A DNA stretch of 5,453 nucleotides from the NCBI GenBank assembly GCA_016200125.1, contig JACQFK010000170.1:1-5453 (forward strand). Direction: 5' to 3'. The notes beneath the pieces were generated by a model. That model ran no database searches. It was not told the origin of the DNA and worked only from the letters and a program-made list of their open reading frames with translations. The stretch comes from Planctomycetota bacterium (GTDB taxonomy: Bacteria; Planctomycetota; MHYJ01; JACPRB01). Positions 1 to 5,425 of the stretch are shown one piece after another; the first letter of the stretch is position 1, and each line of letters begins with the position of its first letter. The translations under genes were made by a program, and so were the position numbers.

Positions 1-18
1 AGCCGCGCGCTGGCCGTC

Positions 19-1272
19 CTATCGGCCGGCGCGAAGACCCAGCGCTTGGCCCGCTTTTCCCGCTTTTCGCCCATTCCCCTCTGCCCCGATCAGCCGCAGC
101 CTCAGCATGTTGAGCGCATGCCCCGCGGCGCGCTCCTTCACATGCGTCCGGTCCCCCGAGAACACCCTCGACTCCACCCGGTCGCCCACCGCCATGTAGC
201 AGAGCCCGGCGGGCTTCTTCGCCGTGCCGCCGCCCGGCCCCGCGATGCCGGTCACCGCGACGCCGATTGCCGCCCCGCTCGTCCGGGCGACGCCGAGGGC
301 CATCGCCCGCGCGACCTCCTCGCTCACCGCCCCCCGGGCCTCGATGAGCGCGGGGTCGACCCCGAGCCGCCTGACCTTCGACGCGTTCGAGTAGGTCACC
401 ACCGACTCCAGGAGGACCTCCGAGACGCCCGGCACCTCCGTGAGACGGTGCGAGATCAGCCCGCCCGTGCACGATTCGGCCACAGCGAGCGTCGTCCCCG
501 TCTCAATCAGCTTCCGCGCCACGACCTCGTGCACCTCGGCGTCCAGGTAGGCGTCGCCGAGGGCGGCGCGGACGCGGCGGGAAAGACCGTCGAGGACCTT
601 CTTCCGGCGTGGCCCCTCTGCTCTGATCGTGATGTTAACCCGCCCCCAGCGGACCGTCAAGCCGTAGCTCGCCCGCTTGCCCACGATCCCGTTCACCATC
701 TCGTCGACGGTCCCCTCCGGGATCCCGTAGGAGTTGCCCGTCCAGACGTCGAAATCGCTCCGCAGGGGGATCCGCGGGAGCACCTGCTCGAGGAACATGG
801 GCTCCATTTCGCGGGGCGGTCCGGGCATCGCGACGAACCTGACGGGGCCCTCGCGCAGGAGGAAGCCCGGCGCGGTGCCCTGCGGATTCGGCAGCACGGT
901 CGCGCCCCTCGGCACGAAGGCCTGGCGCCTGTTGATCGACGCCATCCGCGTCCCGTACTTCCGGAAGCGCGCCTCGATCTTCTTCCACAGGTCGGCGCGG
1001 TAGACGAGCGGCCGGTGGAAGGCCTCCTCGGCCGCCGCCCGCGTGTAGTCGTCCTCCGTCGGGCCCAGCCCGCCGGTCATGATCAGCAGGTCCGACCGCG
1101 ACGAGGCGAGCTTGATCGCGTCGACGAGGCGCCCGAAGTGGTCGTCCACGGTCTGGTGGTGGCGCACCTCGAGGCCCGCCTTGGCGAGCTGCTGCGCGAG
1201 CCACGCGGCGTTGGTGTCGACGTTCTTTCCCCGGAGGAGCTCCGTGCCCGTGGAGAGGATCTCGACGATCAT
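19..1272 (-). CDS. cinA: CinA-family protein: MoCF-like domain plus NMN deamidase (PncC) domain
   Basis: A full-length two-domain CinA of 417 residues, the usual family length. Residues 1 to about 170 form the MoCF/MoaB-like domain, with TGTELLRG near the start and TGGLGPTEDD at 66-75. Residues about 248-396 form the CinA C-terminal domain, with AESCTGG at 265-271 (Ser267 is the expected nucleophile), YSN..K at 294-299 and VTGIAGPGGGT at 340-350. In the family this domain deamidates nicotinamide mononucleotide to nicotinate mononucleotide for cytoplasmic NAD salvage; some N-terminal domains have ADP-ribose pyrophosphatase activity. The start at 1272 is chosen because homology begins exactly at MIVEILSTGTELL and because ATG overlaps the upstream TGA as ATGA; the frame stays open further upstream, but that stretch is antisense-like sequence inside the neighbouring gene. 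There is no clear Shine-Dalgarno, so translation is probably coupled to the argG-like gene. The last 20 or so residues are a basic, Gly/Ala-rich tail beyond the domain. The stop is TAG. All key motifs are intact. Confidence 0.96.
   Translation of the reverse strand: MIVEILSTGTELLRGKNVDTNAAWLAQQLAKAGLEVRHHQTVDDHFGRLVDAIKLASSRSDLLIMTGGLGPTEDDYTRAAAEEAFHRPLVYRADLWKKIEARFRKYGTRMASINRRQAFVPRGATVLPNPQGTAPGFLLREGPVRFVAMPGPPREMEPMFLEQVLPRIPLRSDFDVWTGNSYGIPEGTVDEMVNGIVGKRASYGLTVRWGRVNITIRAEGPRRKKVLDGLSRRVRAALGDAYLDAEVHEVVARKLIETGTTLAVAESCTGGLISHRLTEVPGVSEVLLESVVTYSNASKVRRLGVDPALIEARGAVSEEVARAMALGVARTSGAAIGVAVTGIAGPGGGTAKKPAGLCYMAVGDRVESRVFSGDRTHVKERAAGHALNMLRLRLIGAEGNGRKAGKAGQALGLRAGR
1269..1272 (-). 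other. ATGA stop/start overlap joining argG-like and cinA
   Basis: The minus strand reads ATGA at this point: ATG starts cinA (1272-1270) and TGA ends the argG-like gene (1271-1269). Four-base overlaps like this typically mark translational coupling in one mRNA. The junction fixes the cinA start and shows that the two genes are co-expressed. Confidence 0.85.
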
Positions 1273-2399
1273 CGGGCGATCTTGAACGACGTGGGCGACG
1301 GCGTGTTCGACTGCGGCGGCTCGAACAGCGAATGGGGCGACTTGCGGCCCGTCACGGTGATGGCGCCGCGGCAGAGGCTGAGGCGCACGGTGCCGCTGAC
1401 GTTCTCGTTGATCTTGGAGAAGAAGGCGTCCAGGCCCTGGCGCACCGACAGGAACCACTTGCCCTCGTACACCAGGTCGGCGTAGCGCTGCGAGAGCGAC
1501 TCCTTGAAGTGCATCACCTCGCGCTCCAGGGTGATCGACTCCAGGGCGCGGTGCGCCGTCAGCAGGATCGCCGCCGCGGGCGACTCGTAGATCTCGCGCG
1601 TCTTGAGGCCGCTGATGCGGTTCTCCACGACGTCGAAGCGCCCGATCGCCGAGCGGCCGCCGATCTTGTTGAGCTCGTCGATGAGCTGGACGGGCGAGAG
1701 CTCCTCGCCGTCCACGCCGACGGGGATGCCCTGCCGGAACTCGATCTCGATGACGGCGGGCTTGACGGGCGAATCCTCCGGCGGGCTGGTGAGGATGTAG
1801 GTGTCCTTGGGGGGCTCCTCCCAGGTGTCCTTCATGTCGCGCAGCTGGATGTTGTTCCCCCAGAGGTTCTGCTCGACGTTGTAGACCGTCTGCTTCTCGC
1901 TCTCGAACTTGAGCCCCGTCTTCTTCGCGTACTCCAGGTCGTCCTTGGGCGAGCGCAGACCGAGGTCGACGAGCTGGGTGAGGACCTTCATGGCCGGCGC
2001 GACCGCGCGGATGCAGTTGGTGATGCGGAGCATGTCGTTCCCGATGCCGCGCGACCCGTGGGCGATGTACTCGCAGCCCTCGTCGTCGGCGATCTGGACG
2101 AGCTCCTCGACGATGAGGGGCCGCGACAGCGCGCTGAAGAGGAAGTAGCCCTGCTCGTAGATCGCGTTCGCGCGGATGCAGGGGAAGATGAAGTCGCGGG
2201 CGAACTTGTCGCGCAAGTCGGCCAGGTGGGCCGCGGCGGCGCCGAGCTCCACGGCGCGCTCCGCGAGCGGCGCCAGGTACTCCGGCTGTCCCAGGTTGGC
2301 GGAGAAGGTGTAGACCTTCATCCCCTTCACATTGCGGAGATAGTGGACGCAGATCGTGGTGTCCAGGCTGCCGGAATACGCGAGCGCCACCTTGGCCAT
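1269..2399 (-). CDS. argG: Argininosuccinate synthase-like enzyme, divergent substrate pocket
   Basis: 376 residues of the argininosuccinate synthase fold: an N-terminal ATP-pyrophosphatase domain with AYSGSLDTT at 7-15 (family AYSGGLDTS), then the synthetase domain and the C-terminal signature GTVRL..GRKSPHSL at 336-358. Classical ArgG joins citrulline and aspartate with ATP cleavage to AMP and PPi in cytoplasmic arginine synthesis. Tyr85, Arg93, Asn121, Asp122, Arg125, Glu259 and Tyr271 match usual ligand residues, but several others do not. HGCTGKGND is HGSRGIGND at 114-122, so the aspartate-binding Thr is Arg117. YS.D.NLW..SIE is YNVEQNLWGNNIQ at 173-185, so two citrulline-side Ser are Asn and Glu is Gln. 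The usual C-terminal helix ending near GFIKLFGLP is absent, replaced by a Pro/Ser-rich tail. The start at 2399 (MAKVALAYSG) follows family N-termini; an in-frame ATG at 2438 lies inside a repeat and is unlikely. The stop overlaps cinA. It may be a true ArgG of a divergent clade or a paralogue with another substrate; the symbol is tentative. Confidence 0.88.
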   Translation of the reverse strand: MAKVALAYSGSLDTTICVHYLRNVKGMKVYTFSANLGQPEYLAPLAERAVELGAAAAHLADLRDKFARDFIFPCIRANAIYEQGYFLFSALSRPLIVEELVQIADDEGCEYIAHGSRGIGNDMLRITNCIRAVAPAMKVLTQLVDLGLRSPKDDLEYAKKTGLKFESEKQTVYNVEQNLWGNNIQLRDMKDTWEEPPKDTYILTSPPEDSPVKPAVIEIEFRQGIPVGVDGEELSPVQLIDELNKIGGRSAIGRFDVVENRISGLKTREIYESPAAAILLTAHRALESITLEREVMHFKESLSQRYADLVYEGKWFLSVRQGLDAFFSKINENVSGTVRLSLCRGAITVTGRKSPHSLFEPPQSNTPSPTSFKIAR

Positions 2400-2468
2400 G
2401 AACGCCAGTTTACACCCGCCCCGGGGAACCATCAACACAAAGACACGGAGACGCGAAGAGAGGCGAAC
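2400..2468. other. 69-bp gap between membrane-protein gene and argG-like gene
   Basis: This is the only sizeable gap inside the gene block. It holds the 8-bp-period repeat at 2435-2466 and a CCCCGGGG palindrome at 2419-2426. No terminator hairpin with a T-run and no strong Shine-Dalgarno for the argG-like gene is visible; the bases before its ATG read GGCGTTC. A weak promoter-like pair, TTGATG (2435-2430) and TGTAAA (2414-2409), has a short 15-base spacer and is not convincing. Read-through from the upstream genes is therefore possible. Confidence 0.5.
2435..2466. repeat. Intergenic repeat with 8-bp period (ACACAAAG type)
   Basis: The plus strand reads ACACAAAG, ACACGGAG, ACGCGAAG and then a degenerate AGAGGCGA, four successive 8-base units filling half of the 69-bp gap between the membrane-protein stop (2469) and the argG-like start (2399). 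It resembles the CACAAAGACACGGAGACACG-type intergenic repeat I recall from many environmental bacterial genomes; its plus-strand reading KDTETRRE is a familiar sign of spurious ORFs. It has no obvious hairpin, so it is not a terminator. Its function is unknown. Confidence 0.6.
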
Positions 2469-3428
2469 TCAACCCGCGGACCCGGAGCTCATGGAGCGCT
2501 TCGTCAGCGCGAGTCCCAACAGGAATATCCCGGCACCGGCCCCGGCGGGGGCGAGATGGAGCCCATCGGTGTAGCCGATCAAGAAATGGATGCCCAAAGC
2601 ACAGCCGAAGCCGATGCCTCCGGCGATGGCCAGCGCCTGCCAAAGGCTCCGCGACGGGGCGCCGCACCATACGCAACCCAGGACAAGCCAGCCACAGGTG
2701 AAGATTCCGCCTCCGAATCCTGCGCGATCGTGGGCGATCAGCGGCACCAGTCGTCGATTGACCTTCTCCAGGTCGGCGATCTTGAGCCCCATGAACCCCA
2801 GGTCCTGCGGGACGAAGACGCTCGTCATCCCCACAGCGAGGATGGTGGCGCCCCCGAGGATCATCCCGAGCGCGGTCGCAAGAAGGCAGAACCGTCCCAG
2901 GGACATCGGCACCGACGGGCGCAACAGGCGGCGAATCGACCCCGGATCGACAAGGAGCCGGCGCGTCCGGACCAGTCCCAGCACGTAGAGCGGAAGCAGC
3001 GTCAGCGTCGCCACGCCGTGCCACGAGTCCAGGTAGCCGTACCCGAGGTAGGACAGGAAGCTCGAAAATCCGGTCACGCCGCTCAGCACGAACAGCCACC
3101 AGGCCCACGCCTCCCCCTGTTTCAGGGGGAATTCCGCGAGCCACAGGTAGAGGACGCCGACCGCCATGATCGCGCCGCCGAAGGCGACCCGGTCGTGGAA
3201 CATGAAATGGACGATGCGGCATCCGTGGAGCGCGCAAAGCTGGTCGGCGGTCATCCCGAGGAACTGAACGTCGTGCGGCAGGAAATGACCCGTGGCGGAC
3301 AGGAACAGCGCGAAGCCTCCGCAAAGGATCAGGATGACGCCGCTCAGAGAGAGCAGAGGCCGGCCGTCGCCGATGAGCGCATCGACGAACCCGCGGCGCA
3401 CATCGTCCGACAAGCCGCGGCCCTCCAC
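2469..3428 (-). CDS. Eight-helix membrane protein with two tandem repeat units, function unknown
   Basis: I do not recognise a named family. The product is up to 319 residues and very hydrophobic, with likely membrane segments near 26-46, 82-98, 108-129, 138-154, 182-204, 234-253, 263-284 and 292-308. The halves, about 26-154 and 180-308, are related copies of one four-helix unit: FLPHDVQFLGM (49-59) matches FVPQDLGFMGL (205-215), FHDRVAFGG (77-85) matches AHDRAGFGG (232-240), and GYLDSWHG (131-138) matches GYTDGLHL (285-292). Basic residues at the N-terminus and in the linker RTRRLL...RRLLR (154-170) put both termini and the linker inside, so the HDR and D..H motifs of both halves would face outward. 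There is no signal peptide or soluble domain. No ATG precedes the first helix: GTG at 3428 starts 4 bases after the upstream stop, while TTG at 3413 has GGAGG 8 bases upstream and is equally plausible. The close spacing suggests co-transcription with the YchF-like gene. A transporter, sensor or metal/haem-binding role are all open. Confidence 0.88.
   Translation of the reverse strand: MEGRGLSDDVRRGFVDALIGDGRPLLSLSGVILILCGGFALFLSATGHFLPHDVQFLGMTADQLCALHGCRIVHFMFHDRVAFGGAIMAVGVLYLWLAEFPLKQGEAWAWWLFVLSGVTGFSSFLSYLGYGYLDSWHGVATLTLLPLYVLGLVRTRRLLVDPGSIRRLLRPSVPMSLGRFCLLATALGMILGGATILAVGMTSVFVPQDLGFMGLKIADLEKVNRRLVPLIAHDRAGFGGGIFTCGWLVLGCVWCGAPSRSLWQALAIAGGIGFGCALGIHFLIGYTDGLHLAPAGAGAGIFLLGLALTKRSMSSGSAG
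3422..3426 (-). promoter_or_regulatory. Shine-Dalgarno GGAGG favouring a TTG start at 3413
   Basis: The minus strand reads GGAGG here, then eight bases, then TTG at 3413-3411, in frame with the membrane protein. This is the best ribosome-binding match seen near any start in the window. It lies at the second codon of the longer GTG-initiated frame, so it supports the shorter protein (five residues fewer). The effect on the product is small because both starts precede the first membrane helix. Confidence 0.45.
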
Positions 3429-3432
3429 CGCC

Positions 3433-4476
3433 CTACAGCCCCGATTTGACCTCGATGAGATCGAAGTCCTGCATGACGTAGGCCTTGCCTTCGACGCGCT
3501 TGGGGCCGCGCGACTGGGCCTCGCGGTAGTTCTTCCACTTGCCGTACTCGGCGAAGGAGACGATCTCGCAGTTGATGAAGCCCTTCTGAAGGTCGGTGTG
3601 GATCCGCCCCGCCGCCTCGAGGGCGGTGCCGCCCTTGCGGAGGTGCCAGCCCGTCACGTCCTTGTCGCCCGTCGTCACGAAGGTGTGCATCCCGATCTTC
3701 GAGTAAAGGTCGACGGCGATCGTCTCGAGCGCGAGCTTTTCGAGCCCGTAGTCCTTCATGAACGACGCCCGCTCCGCCGGCTCCATCGCCATCAGCTCCA
3801 TCTCGAGCTTGACGGCCACCGCGGGGACCTCCAGCTTCTTCCCCAGGTCCGCCTCGGAGATGTTCGCGAGCGGGATCAGCGGCTTCTTGGAGTAGAAGGC
3901 GAAGCCCTTCATCCGCTTCTCGTCCTCGGGGGTCAGCTTGTCGAAGGCCTTCACGTCGCCGCCCGAGACCGCCTCCAGGAGCGGCTCCATGGTCGTCAGC
4001 TCCTTCACCAGCTCGTCGCGGTTCGGCAGCCCTTTCTTGGTGTCGACCTTCAGCTTCTCGATGCGCTTCTGCATGACGTCGATGTCGGCCAGGATGAACT
4101 CGCTGCGGAAGCCGTCGAGCTGCTTCTTCACGTCCTCGCCCTCGTAGCCCTTCAGCACGGCGAGGAAGCCGTCGCACTCGCGCACGGAGGCGAGCTTGCC
4201 GGGGTTGGCATCCTTGTCGGGGCCCTCGAGCGCGATCGAGCTCGAATCGACGACCTCCATCACCGGGGTGACGAGCTTCTTGTGGGCCCCCTCCACCTCG
4301 TGCATCCGGACGAGGCGCGGGTCGAGCACGCGGACCGGCGCCGACACGCTCTTGCCGCCCGAGGAGGCGACGATCTTCGCGTAGTCGGCCCCCGTGAGGG
4401 CGCAGAAAAGGGAGGTCTTTCCGGCCATGGGGACGCCCACGAGTCCCAGGCGCGCGGCGATCGGTCGGTCGGCCAT
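3433..4476 (-). CDS. YchF-related P-loop NTPase with DUF933/TGS-like C-terminus, divergent
   Basis: 347 residues, close to YchF/OLA1 length (about 363). The N-terminal G domain has a P-loop GVPMAGKT at 14-21 (YchF: GLPNVGKS), an ILADIDVMQKRIEKL stretch at 128-142 that matches the start of the YchF helical insertion, and LANISE at 203-208, corresponding to the N-x-x-E motif that biases YchF proteins toward ATP. The C-terminal YchF_C/TGS-like domain, about 264-345, is well kept (TGWHLRKGGTALEAAGRIHTD, then KGF, then EGKAYVMQD). Switch II is degenerate: the family DIAGLVKGAS is VVDSSSIALEG at 75-85, so the DxxG glycine is Ser80, and the following Gly-rich loop is largely gone. YchF is a cytoplasmic ribosome-associated ATPase linked to stress responses; this paralogue may bind nucleotide but hydrolyse it differently or not at all. 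The start ATG at 4476 shares a base with the tatC stop (TGATG), which suggests translational coupling. It is not the housekeeping YchF, so no symbol is given. Confidence 0.88.
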   Translation of the reverse strand: MADRPIAARLGLVGVPMAGKTSLFCALTGADYAKIVASSGGKSVSAPVRVLDPRLVRMHEVEGAHKKLVTPVMEVVDSSSIALEGPDKDANPGKLASVRECDGFLAVLKGYEGEDVKKQLDGFRSEFILADIDVMQKRIEKLKVDTKKGLPNRDELVKELTTMEPLLEAVSGGDVKAFDKLTPEDEKRMKGFAFYSKKPLIPLANISEADLGKKLEVPAVAVKLEMELMAMEPAERASFMKDYGLEKLALETIAVDLYSKIGMHTFVTTGDKDVTGWHLRKGGTALEAAGRIHTDLQKGFINCEIVSFAEYGKWKNYREAQSRGPKRVEGKAYVMQDFDLIEVKSGL

Positions 4477-5309
4477 CAGGGTTTTGCCGGTTCAGGGGGT
4501 TTGGGGGAGGCGAAGACGAACGCCGCGACGACCCCGATCTCGTACAGCAGGATCATCGGGATCGCGACGATGCACATGGAGATCACGTCCGGGGGCGCGA
4601 TGAAGGCGGCGGCGATCAGGTTGCAGAGGATCGCCAGCCGCTGGTACTTGTTGTAGGTCGGCGGCGCGACCAGGCCGATCTTCGAAAGGAACACCATGAT
4701 GAGCGGCAGCTGGAAGACCGCGCCCAGGATGATGGTCAGCGTCGTCACGAGGTTGAGGTAGTCGGTGAAGAGGAACTGGGAGGAGATCACCTTCCCGCCG
4801 GCCATGCCGGTCTTCGCCAGGCCGAGCAGGCAGACGCGCACCAGGATCATGTAGCCGAAGGCGCAGCCCGCGGAGAACAGCAGGTAGGAGATCGGCGCGA
4901 AGAGCACCACGTACTTCCGCTCGTGCTTGTAGAGCCCCGCGCTGATGAAGGACCAGATCTGGTACCCGATGAAGGGCGACGAGACGAAGAGAGCGATGAT
5001 GAACCCGAGCTTCATGGTCGCGATCACCGGCGTGGCGTAGCCTCCCGGCATGAGCCGGCTCTCGGCGTCGGGGATGCCCAGGCGGCTCATCACCTCCACG
5101 TGCGGACGGGTGATGAACCAGACCAGCTCGTTGTAGAAGAACAGCGAGACCACGGTCGCCAGCATCAGGAAGACCACGGACTTGAGCAGGCGCCCGCGGA
5201 GCTCCTCGATGTGCTCCCCGAAGGTCATGCGGGCCTCGGGCTCGTCGGGCTTGCCCTCGCCCTTCCTGCCCGCCTGGTCCATGCGATCCTGGATCTTGAG
5301 GTCGACCAT
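4476..5309 (-). CDS. tatC: Sec-independent protein translocase subunit TatC
   Basis: TatC is the polytopic receptor of the twin-arginine pathway, which exports folded proteins across the inner membrane. With this start it has 277 residues and six membrane segments near 44-64, 96-118, 133-156, 181-205, 223-240 and 244-266. Landmarks are MTFGEHIEELRGRL (28-41), YQIWSFISAGLYKHERK (116-132), FQLPLIMVFLSKIGLV (199-214) and APPDVISMCIVAIPMILLYEIGV (238-260). Glu36, Glu130 and Asp241 match functional acidic residues of E. coli TatC, while the Pro of its APALYKHER motif is replaced here (SAGLYKHER). The tail is Pro-rich. ATG at 5309 is chosen because codon composition turns GC-rich there; ATG at 5282 and at 5228, the latter directly before the conserved TFGEHIEELR and preceded by GAGG, are possible. 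An in-frame ATG at 5372 lies inside a repeat and is rejected. No tatA or tatB is visible; a group II intron sits directly upstream. Confidence 0.95.
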   Translation of the reverse strand: MVDLKIQDRMDQAGRKGEGKPDEPEARMTFGEHIEELRGRLLKSVVFLMLATVVSLFFYNELVWFITRPHVEVMSRLGIPDAESRLMPGGYATPVIATMKLGFIIALFVSSPFIGYQIWSFISAGLYKHERKYVVLFAPISYLLFSAGCAFGYMILVRVCLLGLAKTGMAGGKVISSQFLFTDYLNLVTTLTIILGAVFQLPLIMVFLSKIGLVAPPTYNKYQRLAILCNLIAAAFIAPPDVISMCIVAIPMILLYEIGVVAAFVFASPKPPEPAKP

Positions 5310-5317
5310 CAGGCATC

Positions 5318-5346
5318 TATATACAAAAAAAAGCACGAAGTACCAA
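5318..5346 (-). promoter_or_regulatory. Possible sigma70-type promoter upstream of tatC
   Basis: On the minus strand TTGGTA (5346-5341) is separated by 17 bases from TATATA (5323-5318), in the only clearly AT-rich stretch of the window. Each hexamer matches its consensus at four of six positions. Initiation would fall about 0 to 3 bases before the ATG at 5309, implying a leaderless or nearly leaderless message, or use of the downstream start at 5282 or 5228. The -35 hexamer is part of the GTACCAA repeat. This is inferred from spacing and base composition only. Confidence 0.3.
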
Positions 5347-5376
5347 GTACCAGGAGCCTCTTTTAGTACCAAGTCC
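5333..5376. repeat. Short intergenic repeat of GTACCAA units
   Basis: The plus strand reads GCACGAA, GTACCAA, GTACCAG in three adjacent 7-base units (5333-5353), and after a short interruption GTACCAA again at 5366-5372. The 10-mer AGTACCAAGT occurs twice, at 5339-5348 and 5365-5374. This is non-coding spacer between the intron end and tatC. From general recollection, runs like this (minus strand TTGGTACTTGGTACTTCGTGC) recur between genes in environmental bacterial genomes, but I cannot search to confirm it. The repeat reads through in the tatC frame, which makes an artificial N-terminal extension. Confidence 0.6.
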
Positions 5377-5383
5377 TCGGGGG

Positions 5384-5421
5384 ATCGAGTAGGTAGGGGC
5401 CCTTACGAGCCCCCACCTCTC
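5384..5421 (-). ncRNA. Group II intron domain VI with bulged branch-point adenosine
   Basis: On the minus strand GAG (5421-5419) pairs with CTC (5389-5387), and AGGTGGGGGC (5418-5409) pairs with GCCCCTACCT (5400-5391) with one G-U pair; the loop is TCGTAAGG (5408-5401). The single unpaired base between the two helices is A5390, seven bases from the proposed intron end at 5384, where the lariat branch point is expected. This arrangement makes chance pairing unlikely. Confidence 0.8.
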
Positions 5422-5425
5422 ACAC

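Noticed and set aside
1273..1458. N-terminal extension of cinA upstream of 1272
   Set aside because: The residues are an out-of-frame reading of the argG-like gene, and family homology begins exactly at the ATG at 1272.
46..1485. Plus-strand open frame of 479 codons opposite cinA
   Set aside because: It is Arg/His/Pro-rich antisense translation of a well-conserved cinA with no recognisable motif.
2409..2435. Promoter for the argG-like gene (TTGATG and TGTAAA)
   Set aside because: The 15-base spacer is short, the hexamers are only partial matches, and initiation would fall at the start codon.
1332..3449. Long plus-strand open frame (705 codons) running across the argG-like gene and the membrane-protein gene
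   Set aside because: It is an antisense shadow in GC-rich DNA: low-complexity Arg/Ala/Glu/Leu/Asp-rich composition, no domain, and it covers two convincing minus-strand genes. Its KDTETRRE segment comes from the intergenic repeat.
3292..4656. Plus-strand open frame of 454 codons opposite the YchF-like gene
   Set aside because: It is an antisense shadow with Leu/Val/Asp/His-rich low complexity; the minus strand has clear YchF motifs.
5324..5351. Terminator: GGUAC-UUC-GUGCU hairpin followed by eight T on the minus strand
   Set aside because: The stem is only four to five pairs with G-U wobbles and a three-base loop, too weak to call, and it would sit inside the likely tatC promoter.
5310..5372. 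N-terminal extension of tatC from the ATG at 5372
   Set aside because: The extra 21 residues translate the GTACCAA repeat and the A/T-run, have unlike composition and do not resemble TatC N-termini.
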